Assembly: GCA_018672475.1 (NCBI GenBank)
Contig: JABHFS010000199.1
Coordinates: 1-44,338 of the forward strand
Length of the DNA stretch: 44,338 nucleotides
DNA from: Gemmatimonadota bacterium
GTDB taxonomy: Bacteria > Latescibacterota > UBA2968 > UBA8231
Reading direction: 5' to 3'
Position 1 is the first letter of the stretch. Each line of letters begins with the position of its first letter. Position numbers and translations under genes: made by a program. Shown piece after piece: positions 26,390-33,819 of this stretch. The notes under the pieces are model-generated. The model saw nothing but the letters and a program-made list of their open reading frames with translations. It had not been told where the DNA came from and did no database searches.

Positions 26390-27888
26390 AGTGGATCGGA
26401 TGGTGTTTGTTGTGGCTGTGTATTGCCGGAGGTGTTGGCGCCGAAGGGCCGATCGTTAAGGTAGGTTCGAAAAAGTTTACCGAATCGGTGGTGGTGGGTG
26501 AGCTCTTGGCGCACCTGGCCAGCAGCAGTGGAGCAGAGGTCGCGCACCATAAGGAGATGGGCGGTACGCGCATCTTGTGGAATGCGTTGCTCAGCGGCGA
26601 TATCGACATCTATCCCGAGTACACAGGGACGATTACGCAAGAGATCCTCGCAGGAAAGGGCATTGCGGGGCTGCCGCAGATCCGCCAAGCGTTGGCAGAG
26701 CAAGGGATAGGGATGAGTCTGCCGCTCGGTTTTAACAATACATACGCCATCGGCATCAAAGAGGAGTTAGCCGTGCGGCTGGACATCGCGAAGATATCCG
26801 ATCTCGCCCGCCATCCTGAGTTAAGGTTCGGTTTTGGCAACGAGTTTATGGAACGCGGCGACGGCTGGCCCGGGTTGCGCGATCGCTACGGCCTGCCACA
26901 GCGGGAAGTCCGTGGTTTGGACCACGACCTGGCCTATCGAGGTTTGCAAAGCGGCGATATCGACGCGATGGATCTCTACTCGACCGACGCCGAGATCAAA
27001 CACTACAACCTTCGCGCCTTGGTCGATGATCAGGGCTATTTCCCCGAATATTTAGTACTGCTTATCTATCGCCAGGATCTCAACGATCGCGCTCCGCAAG
27101 CTTTGGCCGCAATGCACAAACTGGAGGGACAGATCCCCGAGACCGAGATGGTGTCGATGAATGCCCGGGCCAAGCTGGACAAGGTACCTGCTGCCCAGGT
27201 CGCCGGTGATTTTTTGCGCACCCGTCTCGGGATTGGGGTACAAGTGCGGCACGAGGGTCTGCTGTATCGTCTATGGCAGCGGACTGGTGAACACTTGTTG
27301 TTAGTGGGCGTCTCTCTTTTTGCGGCGATGCTAGTCGCGGTGCCTTTGGGTGTGCTGGCTGCGCGCAGGCCGCGCTTGGGGCAGGTGCTCTTAGGTGGGG
27401 TGGGTATTGTGCAGACCATTCCCGCCCTGGCGCTCTTAGTTGTGATGATCCCTTTTTTGGGCATCGGCGTACCTTCGGCGCTTGCCGCGCTTTTCCTTTA
27501 TAGCTTGTTACCGATAGTGCGCAATACCTATACCGGATTGAGCGATATAGCGTTGCCGATCCGCGAATCGGCAGAAGCTTTGGGTTTGCCGCCAGGGGCA
27601 CGGCTGCGACTGATCGAGATGCCGTTGGCCGCCCGTTCGATCCTGGGTGGCATAAAGACGGCGGCGGTGATCAATGTTGGTTTTGCCACTTTGGGTGCAC
27701 TGATCGCGGCCGGAGGTTATGGGCAGCCAATTCTCACCGGTATTCGTCTAGATGACCTGGGGTTGATTCTCGAAGGCGCCATTCCCGCGGCGGTGTTGGC
27801 GCTGTTGATGCAGGGGGTTTTTGAACTGGTGGAGCGGGCCATAGTGCCCAAGGGGTTACGGCTTGAGCCGGAGGGGGATGCGGCATAA
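26386..27888 (+). CDS. Fused substrate-binding protein and permease for betaine/choline-type solutes
   Basis: The 500-residue protein carries a binding protein first and a channel second. Residues 1-19 are a signal-like segment. About residues 24-290 match the OpuCC/ProX-type binding domain (VKVGSKKFTESVVVGELLAHLA, GGTRILWNALLSGDIDIYPEY, YAIGIKEELAV). From about 300 to 490 it is a ProW/OpuCB-type permease with several helices, including GIVQTIPALALLVVMIPFLG and the EAA-like loop RESAEALGLPPGARLRLIEMPLA. Known fusions often have permease first, so the order here is worth noting. Together with the preceding ATPase it makes a complete two-gene importer of a quaternary-amine-type solute; the exact ligand is not known. 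Confidence 0.85.
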   Translation: MKWIGWCLLWLCIAGGVGAEGPIVKVGSKKFTESVVVGELLAHLASSSGAEVAHHKEMGGTRILWNALLSGDIDIYPEYTGTITQEILAGKGIAGLPQIRQALAEQGIGMSLPLGFNNTYAIGIKEELAVRLDIAKISDLARHPELRFGFGNEFMERGDGWPGLRDRYGLPQREVRGLDHDLAYRGLQSGDIDAMDLYSTDAEIKHYNLRALVDDQGYFPEYLVLLIYRQDLNDRAPQALAAMHKLEGQIPETEMVSMNARAKLDKVPAAQVAGDFLRTRLGIGVQVRHEGLLYRLWQRTGEHLLLVGVSLFAAMLVAVPLGVLAARRPRLGQVLLGGVGIVQTIPALALLVVMIPFLGIGVPSALAALFLYSLLPIVRNTYTGLSDIALPIRESAEALGLPPGARLRLIEMPLAARSILGGIKTAAVINVGFATLGALIAAGGYGQPILTGIRLDDLGLILEGAIPAAVLALLMQGVFELVERAIVPKGLRLEPEGDAA

Positions 27889-27910
27889 AAGGTGGTGCAG
27901 CAGTTGATGG

Positions 27911-27935
27911 TGGGGGGGGGCGATTTCCCCCCCCT
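27911..27935. repeat. G9/C8 hairpin
   Basis: Nine G (27912-27920), the loop CGATTT and eight C (27927-27934) form a pure G-C hairpin flanked by T and A. It lies 23 bases after the importer stop and just before repeat copy 2. It could act as a factor-independent stall or be part of a larger repeat. Long G and C runs are also sequencing-error hot spots. Confidence 0.55.
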
Positions 27936-27946
27936 ACTCATGCACG

Positions 27947-28007
27947 CATCGCTTTGCGCTACGCGCCCTGCGGGAGCTCGTAGCCCATCCCTGGCCCACT
28001 GCGAGGG
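27947..28007 (+). repeat. 61-bp structured repeat, copy 2
   Basis: This copy aligns gap-free to 25482-25542, same strand. Its stem is longer: GCTACG (27958-27963) pairs with CGTAGC (27979-27984) around the conserved CGCCCTGCGGGAGCT. It lies between the solute importer and pdxA, so the two copies bracket the importer operon. Confidence 0.7.
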
Positions 28008-28072
28008 TCGAGATATTGTATCTTTAATTAAGCGATCAGCTGAAAATAAATAAGAGAAAAGAGGAGTTTGTA

Positions 28073-29104
28073 ATGAGTGATAATGGTAGTCGTCCCCTAA
28101 TTGGCGTCACCGTCGGCGACCCAGCAGGTGTTGGTCCCGAGATTGTGATCAAGGCCTTGCAGGATGGGGGTGTGCGGGAACAAGTGCGGTCGGTGGTGTA
28201 TGCGGATCGGGCTTGTTTGCAGCAGACGGTGGAGATGTTGGGGGCGGAGGTGGAGTTGAACGAGGTGGTTTCACCTGCAGATGGCAAGGACGAAGCGGGG
28301 GTAGTGGATTTTATTGAGGTGGGGTCATTGGCGGGGCCCATTGCTTACGGGCAGATCTCGGCCGAGGGCGGACAGGCCGGTTATGCCTATTTGGATCGCG
28401 CGATCGACGCGGCGCTGGCCGGGGAGGTTGTTGGGTTGGCGACGGCACCGCTTAACAAGGAGTCGTTGCAGGCGGGCAAGGTACCTTTTATCGATCATAC
28501 GGCAGTGCTCAAAAGTCGCGCCGCGCACCGCGAGGCGATGACGCTCTTTGTTGTGCGTGGCCTGCGGATATTTTTTCTGACGCGCCATATCTCTTTTCGC
28601 GAGATCGCCGACGCGATCACCGGCGAGGGGATTTTAGAGGCGCTGCCACTTTGCGAGCTCTATTTGCGACAGTTGGGCCTTGACGAGCCCCTTATCGCGG
28701 TCGCCGCGCTCAACCCCCACGGCGGGGAACAGGGTTTGTTCGGCACCGATGAGATGGATGTAATCGGTCCGGCGGTAACGGAGGCCAAGACTCGTGGGTG
28801 GAAAGTGGCTGGTCCAGTACCGGCCGATTCGGTATTTAACCAGTGTTATGAGGGTCGTTATGATGGCGTACTTTCGCTATACCACGACCAGGGGCATATC
28901 GCTGCGAAGACGTTGGACTTCCACGGCACGGTTAGCTTGACCATGGGACTAAAGTTTTTGCGCACTTCGGTTGACCACGGCACGGCCTTTGACATCGCCG
29001 GTCAGGGGATCGCCGATGCGCGCGGGATGGTTGAGGCGCTAGCTGCCGCCGGCCAATATTCCGCCTCGGTGCGCGAAGGTTTGGATTTGGCACCGGTGGT
29101 CTGA
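28073..29104 (+). CDS. pdxA: 4-hydroxythreonine-4-phosphate dehydrogenase
   Basis: PdxA oxidises 4-phosphohydroxy-L-threonine in the DXP-dependent route to pyridoxal phosphate. The 343-residue protein starts PLIGVTVGDPAGVGPEIVIKAL, the family hallmark. It has metal-ligand histidines in FIDHTAVL and in LYHDQGHIAAK, a substrate region in ALNPHGGEQGLFGTDE, and the ending TSVDHGTAFDIAGQG. A ribosome site (GAGGAG) precedes the ATG by about 7 bases. Some PdxA relatives act on sugar acids, so given the sugar-acid genes nearby a PdxA2-like role is possible but less likely. A terminator follows. Confidence 0.92.
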   Translation: MSDNGSRPLIGVTVGDPAGVGPEIVIKALQDGGVREQVRSVVYADRACLQQTVEMLGAEVELNEVVSPADGKDEAGVVDFIEVGSLAGPIAYGQISAEGGQAGYAYLDRAIDAALAGEVVGLATAPLNKESLQAGKVPFIDHTAVLKSRAAHREAMTLFVVRGLRIFFLTRHISFREIADAITGEGILEALPLCELYLRQLGLDEPLIAVAALNPHGGEQGLFGTDEMDVIGPAVTEAKTRGWKVAGPVPADSVFNQCYEGRYDGVLSLYHDQGHIAAKTLDFHGTVSLTMGLKFLRTSVDHGTAFDIAGQGIADARGMVEALAAAGQYSASVREGLDLAPVV

Positions 29105-29134
29105 CCACTTTCAAAATACCTTGTAATGTTCACC

Positions 29135-29171
29135 AATGGGGAGCGCGGCTACAACGCGCTCCCCATTTTTA
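29135..29171 (+). terminator. Rho-independent terminator after pdxA
   Basis: A perfect 13-pair stem (aatggggagcgcg with cgcgctccccatt) encloses a 7-base loop and runs into TTTTTA. It starts 31 bases after the pdxA stop. Confidence 0.9.
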
Positions 29172-29343
29172 TGTTCGCACCCTAGGAAAATCTAAAGCAT
29201 TCTTTGGCGTTGCAACGGCCCTAAGCGCACAACTACCCGAAGGCCCATTTTTTGTCCCTAAGTCTTATTGCGACAATCACCCGCTCGCTTGCTTGCGTCT
29301 TCTTCCCTCATTAAATAACTTTGGGGGATCTTTTGGAGGCGCC

Positions 29344-30027
29344 ATGGTAGAGGAATGCACCGATGACCGCATTCTGCAGGAACAGGCCGCAGAAATACTC
29401 GACAGCGTCATACGGTTTCGCAAAAATTACGACCAGTTGGAAAAACCGGACGATGTCAACGCATTGGTACGCCTATTCCCAAGTGTGCAGCTGAGCGAAG
29501 GGTATATTCTCGATTACGAGCAGGTTCAAGAAGGCGAAGTCGTCACCCGGATCCGGCCTTTTGCCCGCAAGAAGGATGAGGAAGAAGGAGAACCGCTGCT
29601 GCTCGATTTCTTGTCGCCGGATATGGAGGGACTCACCGACCAGGATGTCGAGACTCTCTACCAATTCCTGATCTACGAAAAGACGCCCCGCGGTCTATTT
29701 GAGTATGCCTTATTCGTACTGGAGCTGTGGTCGACGCGCGCCAGTTGGCACGAGGCCGAATGGCTGGCTTCGACGCCAGTCTTTACGCAACAGCATTTTG
29801 AAGAAGTGGTAGGTCAGGCGAGAAAAGTGGAGCAGCTAAACCAGCCTGGCTGGTACGGCCCCGAGGTCGAGGTGTTAGATGAAGGGGGCAAAGTGCGTTT
29901 CCTCGTGCATACGCTGATGGGTTGGGAGCGTATCTACTATCTAGACATCACCATTGCCGCCGATGGCCGCGTCGATCAACAGGCCGGCCAGATCGTCGCT
30001 GATTTGGGCCAGGGCGAAATTTTCTAG
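29344..30027 (+). CDS. Unrecognised acidic protein
   Basis: The 227-residue product begins MVEECTDDRILQEQAAEILD. It contains no motif I recognise. It is acidic, with an EEE-rich stretch near residue 80 (KKDEEEGEPLLLDFLS). An alpha-helical part rich in tryptophan follows (EYALFVLELWSTRASWHEAEW near 135-155). Next comes a strand-rich end (VRFLVHTLMGWERIYYLDITIAADGR). No signal peptide or membrane helix is visible. The ATG at 29344 is preceded by GGAGG at 29335-29339 (spacing 4); an upstream TTG at 29293 would add 17 unlikely residues. The C-terminal part could be a small wing-like sandwich, but I do not assign a function. Confidence 0.7.
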   Translation: MVEECTDDRILQEQAAEILDSVIRFRKNYDQLEKPDDVNALVRLFPSVQLSEGYILDYEQVQEGEVVTRIRPFARKKDEEEGEPLLLDFLSPDMEGLTDQDVETLYQFLIYEKTPRGLFEYALFVLELWSTRASWHEAEWLASTPVFTQQHFEEVVGQARKVEQLNQPGWYGPEVEVLDEGGKVRFLVHTLMGWERIYYLDITIAADGRVDQQAGQIVADLGQGEIF

Positions 30028-30045
30028 CGGCGATAGCGTCAATTT

Positions 30046-30222
30046 CTATAGGGAGCGCGACGCCCGTTGCGCTTCTTCGTTTTGTGGGTATAGCTCGAGG
30101 CTGCGGCGATACGCTGCGCCTGCATTTTTTCTCTCGTCTTCTCGTTCGAGTTGTTGTCCCATACTGACATAGACCCTGCTCAGCGCCAGATGGCTTAAGG
30201 TTTTGCCCGGCGATAGCTGCAT
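30046..30222 (-). pseudogene. TPR-protein C-terminal remnant
   Basis: Leftward from ATG 30222, 58 codons read MQLSPGKTLSHLALSRVYVS, then an acidic linker, then AGAAYRRSLELYPQNEEAQ. The last part is a clear tetratricopeptide helix pair (the Y..SLELYP.N pattern). No larger TPR gene continues to the right, because the next 200 bases encode another fragment on the other strand. It is best read as the surviving 3' end of a TPR gene. Confidence 0.5.
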
Positions 30223-30246
30223 CGGTGGCTTCGAAGGTCCGAATAG

Positions 30247-30426
30247 CTACGCGAGGACTTGGCGCGCATCGGTCCCGAGCTATGGACGCACTTCAGCCGA
30301 CCTAGGTCGGATCAGGCTTGGTATTATCGTTCGTTGGTGGAGGAATTGGCAAAGCGGATTGAAGGTGCGCTTTTGACGCAGCTCAAAGCCGAGGTCGAAG
30401 CGCTTTTTGCGGAGGATGCAGATTGA
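30247..30426 (+). pseudogene. C-terminal remnant of an HD-type phosphohydrolase-like protein
   Basis: After a TAG at 30244-30246, 59 codons read LREDLARIGPELWTHFSRPR, then SDQAWYYRSLVEELAKRIEG and an acidic helix to a TGA at 30424. The LW.HF...WYYRS.VE pattern resembles the C-terminal tail of small HD-domain hydrolases; the HD domain itself is absent. There is no start codon with a ribosome site. It is probably the 3' end of a deleted gene. Confidence 0.45.
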
Positions 30427-30436
30427 GCTGTCGGGT

Positions 30437-30787
30437 CTAGTGGCTTCCCCGGTGGTGAATCTGGATTTCTTCAGAAGCCTCTTTCTCTTGCTGGGCTAAG
30501 GCATACTTACGTTCGATTTCTAGTAGCGTGTTGTGATAATCTTGGAGTTTTTGCGCTTGTTTCTCTTGGGGTGTGATGGTCTCCTGCATTTCTTTGATGG
30601 TCTCTTTGAAAGCGGGGATGCCGGACAATTGCGCATTGAGCTGCCTTTGCGTCTTATCAAAGCGGATGCGCAAATCGGGCATGTCCTTCGCCAGAGCCAT
30701 GAAGGCGCGGATCGTCAGGCCAAGGGCAACTCCTCCGGCCAATACGGTCAATGCAGGGCCGCTGAGTAAAGAAGAAAATATGTCCAT
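30437..30787 (-). CDS. Small single-helix membrane protein with coiled coil
   Basis: The 116-residue protein begins MDIFSSLLSGPALTVLAGGV, with one membrane helix at about residues 8-30. A long charged helix follows (about residues 38-105: KDMPDLRIRFDKTQRQLNAQ, then TIKEMQETITPQEKQAQKLQ). It ends in a short histidine-rich tail (IQIHHRGSH). That is the look of a membrane-anchored coiled-coil spacer. I do not recognise a family. It is divergent from the next gene, with about 80 AT-rich bases between them that include a TATAAT at 30820-30825. Confidence 0.6.
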   Translation of the reverse strand: MDIFSSLLSGPALTVLAGGVALGLTIRAFMALAKDMPDLRIRFDKTQRQLNAQLSGIPAFKETIKEMQETITPQEKQAQKLQDYHNTLLEIERKYALAQQEKEASEEIQIHHRGSH

Positions 30788-30868
30788 ATATATGCCATTC
30801 TACGGGTTAGATTATATACTATAATAAGCGAATACATGGCTACGAAGCAAAATGTAGGAGAATAACTA

Positions 30869-31411
30869 GTGGAAGCGCGCAAAGAAGAAGCGTCGCCCGT
30901 TGAGCTCTCGGCCCTATTAATGGATGCCGTCTGCACGCCAGCCGAGCGCGAGCAGACGGCCCTTGGCGAGCTAGCAGGTCACCTTGGCATGGAAGTAAAT
31001 ATCTTGCAATCGGAGCTGATGTTTCTGCGTGCCTTTGCTGTGGATTTTGCGATTGCCCTGACGTTGGGCCAGAGCCCTGAGCGGCAGGCGGTTCTCGCGC
31101 GGATCAATAGTCATTGGGAGCGTCTGGACCGGGAGGTTGGAGCGGACTTACTGGAAGACTTGCAGGACCGGCTGGCGCTCTATGGAGAAGCGGTCGGTTC
31201 AGAGGTCAGCGATTCGACCGGTCTCAGCGGTCTAGTCGGTCGCGTTTTTGCCCAGTGCGTTCCGGGTAAGCATCAGGGAGAAGATCTGTCGCTCTTAGGT
31301 GGGTCGATGTTCGCGGCATTTTTTGCGGAGATCGTCACTCTCTTCGAGGAAGTTGAAATCGTACTGATACCGGGCGAAGACGAGGAGGAGGAGGGGTTCG
31401 CGGCCAATTGA
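30869..31411 (+). CDS. Unrecognised helical protein
   Basis: The 180-residue product starts at GTG 30869, with a good ribosome site TAGGAG at 30855-30860. It is predicted mostly helical: LSALLMDAVCTPAEREQTAL near the start, then FLRAFAVDFAIALTLGQSPE around residues 50-70, and EIVTLFEEVEIVLIPGEDEE at the end. The C-terminus is acidic (EDEEEEG). No signal peptide or catalytic motif is visible. It has no close neighbour in operon: the methyltransferase that follows is on the other strand. I do not assign a function. Confidence 0.65.
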   Translation: MEARKEEASPVELSALLMDAVCTPAEREQTALGELAGHLGMEVNILQSELMFLRAFAVDFAIALTLGQSPERQAVLARINSHWERLDREVGADLLEDLQDRLALYGEAVGSEVSDSTGLSGLVGRVFAQCVPGKHQGEDLSLLGGSMFAAFFAEIVTLFEEVEIVLIPGEDEEEEGFAAN

Positions 31412-31468
31412 GTGCCGCGAAATCTGCGACCCAATGACTTCTAAAGAACGGAGATTACTGCCGATCTT

Positions 31469-32056
31469 TTATTCTTTTTCGGCCAACGATACCAGATGGG
31501 TCCCCCGCTGTTTGATCTTTTTGTAGTTGCCGAAGACTTCTTTGAAATTGCGCTTGATATAATCCTTGAGCCCCGAGATGGTGACGACCCACAAACGCCC
31601 GCCCGGTTCGAGCCTGGCATAGGCGTCGTGCATCATCAAGGTCAGCAGTTCATTGCCGACTTTGGCGGGCAGGTTGGAGACGATGGTATTGAAACGGGCG
31701 CTGGCGGGTACGTGACTGAAGGCGTTGCTCAGGTAGGCCCTGCAATTGTTCAGCCCATTACGCTCGGCGTTGCGTGCAGCGTAGTCGACGGCAACAAAAT
31801 CCTTGTCGATCATGTGCACTTCGCCCTCGGGGCACATATGGCCAAGCGTCAGGCCGAGTGGACCATAACCGCAGCCCAAATCGAGGCACCGGTCGGTCGC
31901 TTCGGTTGCGAGATAATCAACCAGCAAGCGCGAGCCGGGGTCGATGCGTCTGGGATTGAAGAGGCCCCAAGTCGTGTGAAAAACAAATGTGCGCTCTTTG
32001 AGGGTCTCCGTGAAGATGAGGTCCTCGCGCAGTTGGTCTAGGCTTTTATTGGGCAT
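31469..32056 (-). CDS. RsmC-like class I methyltransferase
   Basis: This SAM-dependent methyltransferase of the MTS (RsmC/RlmG) group probably modifies guanine in rRNA. It has the SAM site LDLGCGYGPLGLTLGH near residue 60 and the motif-IV region IVSNLPAKVGNELL in place of NPPF. It is a single-domain form of about 195 residues, whereas RsmC and RlmG of Gammaproteobacteria have two. I start at ATG 32056 because the frame's other ATG (32116) would overlap the divergent gene's promoter at 32083-32112. The 20 extra residues it would add (rich in threonine) look unrelated to the family. The exact rRNA target is not known. Confidence 0.78.
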   Translation of the reverse strand: MPNKSLDQLREDLIFTETLKERTFVFHTTWGLFNPRRIDPGSRLLVDYLATEATDRCLDLGCGYGPLGLTLGHMCPEGEVHMIDKDFVAVDYAARNAERNGLNNCRAYLSNAFSHVPASARFNTIVSNLPAKVGNELLTLMMHDAYARLEPGGRLWVVTISGLKDYIKRNFKEVFGNYKKIKQRGTHLVSLAEKE

Positions 32057-32082
32057 CAAAGTTGGTGTGGTTGTAGTGTGCG

Positions 32083-32112
32083 TTGTAACATAAGCCCTTT
32101 GATCGCTATAAT
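32083..32112 (+). promoter_or_regulatory. Candidate promoter of the GH1 gene
   Basis: TTGTAA (32083-32088) and a perfect TATAAT (32107-32112) are 18 bases apart. Transcription would start about 14 bases before the ATG at 32133. Confidence 0.5.
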
Positions 32113-32132
32113 CCATTCAATACGGGGTATAC

Positions 32133-33491
32133 ATGAGTTTTCCCAAAGAGTTCGTCTGGGGCGCCGCCGCCGCGTCTTATCAGATTGAGGGCGGTGCGTA
32201 CGACGACGACAAGGGCTTGTCAGTATGGGATATGATGTGCCGACAGCCAGGGCGTGTCTATGGCGGTCATACCGGCGAGGTAGCTTGCGATCACTATAAT
32301 CGCTATCGAGAAGATGTAGCGCTGATGCAGGAGATGGGGTTGATGGCTTATCGACTTTCCGTTTCCTGGCCACGGGTATTGCCCGCGGGCACCGGCGCTG
32401 TCAACGAGAAGGGCCTGTCCTTTTACGATCGGCTGGTCGACGTGCTCTTAGAGGCTGACATCGTCCCGCACATTACGCTTTTCCATTGGGATTTCCCGCA
32501 CGAGCTCTATTGCCGGGGCGGTTGGCTCAACCCCGATAGCCAAGAGTGGTTCGCCGAATATACCGCCGTCCTAGTCGACCGGCTTTCGGATCGGGTACGG
32601 CATTGGATGACGCTAAACGAGCCGCAGTGTTTTATCGGCCTGGGCATGCTAGAGGGCACGCACGCGCCTGGCGACAAGCTGGGTTTGGCTGAAGCGCTTA
32701 GGGCTGGCCACCACGCGCTCTTGGCGCACGGCCGCTCGGTGCAGGTGATCCGCGCTCGCGCCAAAAGCGACCCCATCGTCGGCTATGCGCCCACCGGCAC
32801 GCCCGTCATGCCGCAAGACGAGAGCGACCCTGAGAATGTTGAGGCGGCACGCAGAGCGATGTTTGCGGTCAAAAACAGAAATTGCTGGAATATCTCCTGG
32901 TGGTCGGACCCGGTGATTTTGGGACACTATCCCGAGGACGGGCTTTCGACCTATGGTGCCGACGCGCCGAAGGTCAAAGACGGGGACTTCGATATCATGT
33001 GCCAACCGCTCGATTTCTACGGCGCCAATGTCTACAATGGCTGGACCATTGGTCGCAACGAGCAGGGCAAGTTCAGGAATGTCGGTCGGCCCGAGGGCCA
33101 CGCCGTTTGCGCCAACAAATGGCCGGTGACGCCCACCGCGCTCTACTGGGCCCCGCGCTTTTATTACGAGCGTTACAAATTGCCGATTACCATCTGCGAA
33201 AACGGTCTCTCGTGCCAAGATTGGGTTTCGGTCGATGGCCAGGTGCACGATCCATTGCGGATCGATTTCACGACGCGCTACCTGCGGGAGTTTAGGCGGG
33301 CGGGCGAGGATGGGGTACCGATTGAGGGTTATTTTCACTGGTCGGCCTTCGACAACTTCGAGTGGGCTGAGGGGTATAACGAGCGTTTTGGGCTGGTCTA
33401 TGTAGATTATCAGACGCAGGAGCGGATTTTGAAGGACTCGGCCAGATGGTATCGGACAGTGATTGAGAGCAATGGGGCGGTGTTGGGGTGA
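32133..33491 (+). CDS. GH1 family beta-glucosidase
   Basis: This retaining glycosidase cleaves beta-linked glucose (or related sugars) from disaccharides and oligosaccharides. The 452-residue protein has the normal GH1 length and start (FPKEFVWGAAAASYQIEGGA). The acid/base is Glu163 in TLNEP and the nucleophile is Glu356 in ITICENG. The sugar-binding tryptophans near the C-terminus (SAFDNFEWAEGYNERFGLVY) are intact. No signal peptide is visible, so it is cytoplasmic and acts on imported sugars. A promoter lies just upstream, and the gene stands alone. Confidence 0.95.
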   Translation: MSFPKEFVWGAAAASYQIEGGAYDDDKGLSVWDMMCRQPGRVYGGHTGEVACDHYNRYREDVALMQEMGLMAYRLSVSWPRVLPAGTGAVNEKGLSFYDRLVDVLLEADIVPHITLFHWDFPHELYCRGGWLNPDSQEWFAEYTAVLVDRLSDRVRHWMTLNEPQCFIGLGMLEGTHAPGDKLGLAEALRAGHHALLAHGRSVQVIRARAKSDPIVGYAPTGTPVMPQDESDPENVEAARRAMFAVKNRNCWNISWWSDPVILGHYPEDGLSTYGADAPKVKDGDFDIMCQPLDFYGANVYNGWTIGRNEQGKFRNVGRPEGHAVCANKWPVTPTALYWAPRFYYERYKLPITICENGLSCQDWVSVDGQVHDPLRIDFTTRYLREFRRAGEDGVPIEGYFHWSAFDNFEWAEGYNERFGLVYVDYQTQERILKDSARWYRTVIESNGAVLG

Positions 33492-33552
33492 GGGCGATCG
33501 TTTAGGACAGTACTATTGAGCAATAGAAGCAGGCCAAGTAATAACCCAACAG

Positions 33553-33595
33553 ACCGATCGCCGGATCTGGCGTGTAGCAAGGTCCGGCGATCGGT
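33553..33595 (-). terminator. Hairpin after an eroded outer-membrane protein end
   Basis: A perfect 13-pair inverted repeat (accgatcgccgga with tccggcgatcggt) encloses a 17-base loop. On the minus strand it begins at the stop codon of the fragment at 33595-33654. The T tract after it is poor (ctgttgggttatta), so the strength is uncertain. Confidence 0.5.
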
Positions 33596-33654
33596 TAAAA
33601 TTTCATGTTCAACTTGATCCCATAATCGGCCAAAGGCGAGCAAAATGCCGGGCG
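33595..33654 (-). pseudogene. Possible outer-membrane beta-barrel C-terminal scrap
   Basis: Reading leftward, 19 codons end ...LADYGIKLNMKF and stop. Alternating residues and a terminal Phe are the signature of the last strand of an outer-membrane barrel. A TAA precedes the piece. With the hairpin directly after it, this looks like the last codons of a lost gene, but the piece is short and the call is tentative. The rest of 33492-33819 holds no gene that I can see. Confidence 0.3.
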
Positions 33655-33819
33655 TTATCGCATGAAATAGGACGGCCGCGACGATGGGGGCCGCTCTGTG
33701 GCGAGCGGGTTATATTTCTATTATTTGCAGGCGCCGATGGTTTTACGGCGGTGCGCAAGATGTTGCTGCTGCAATAAGCAGACCGTTAGTCGACCGCTCG
33801 TCTCAATAAAGGGTTTTGC

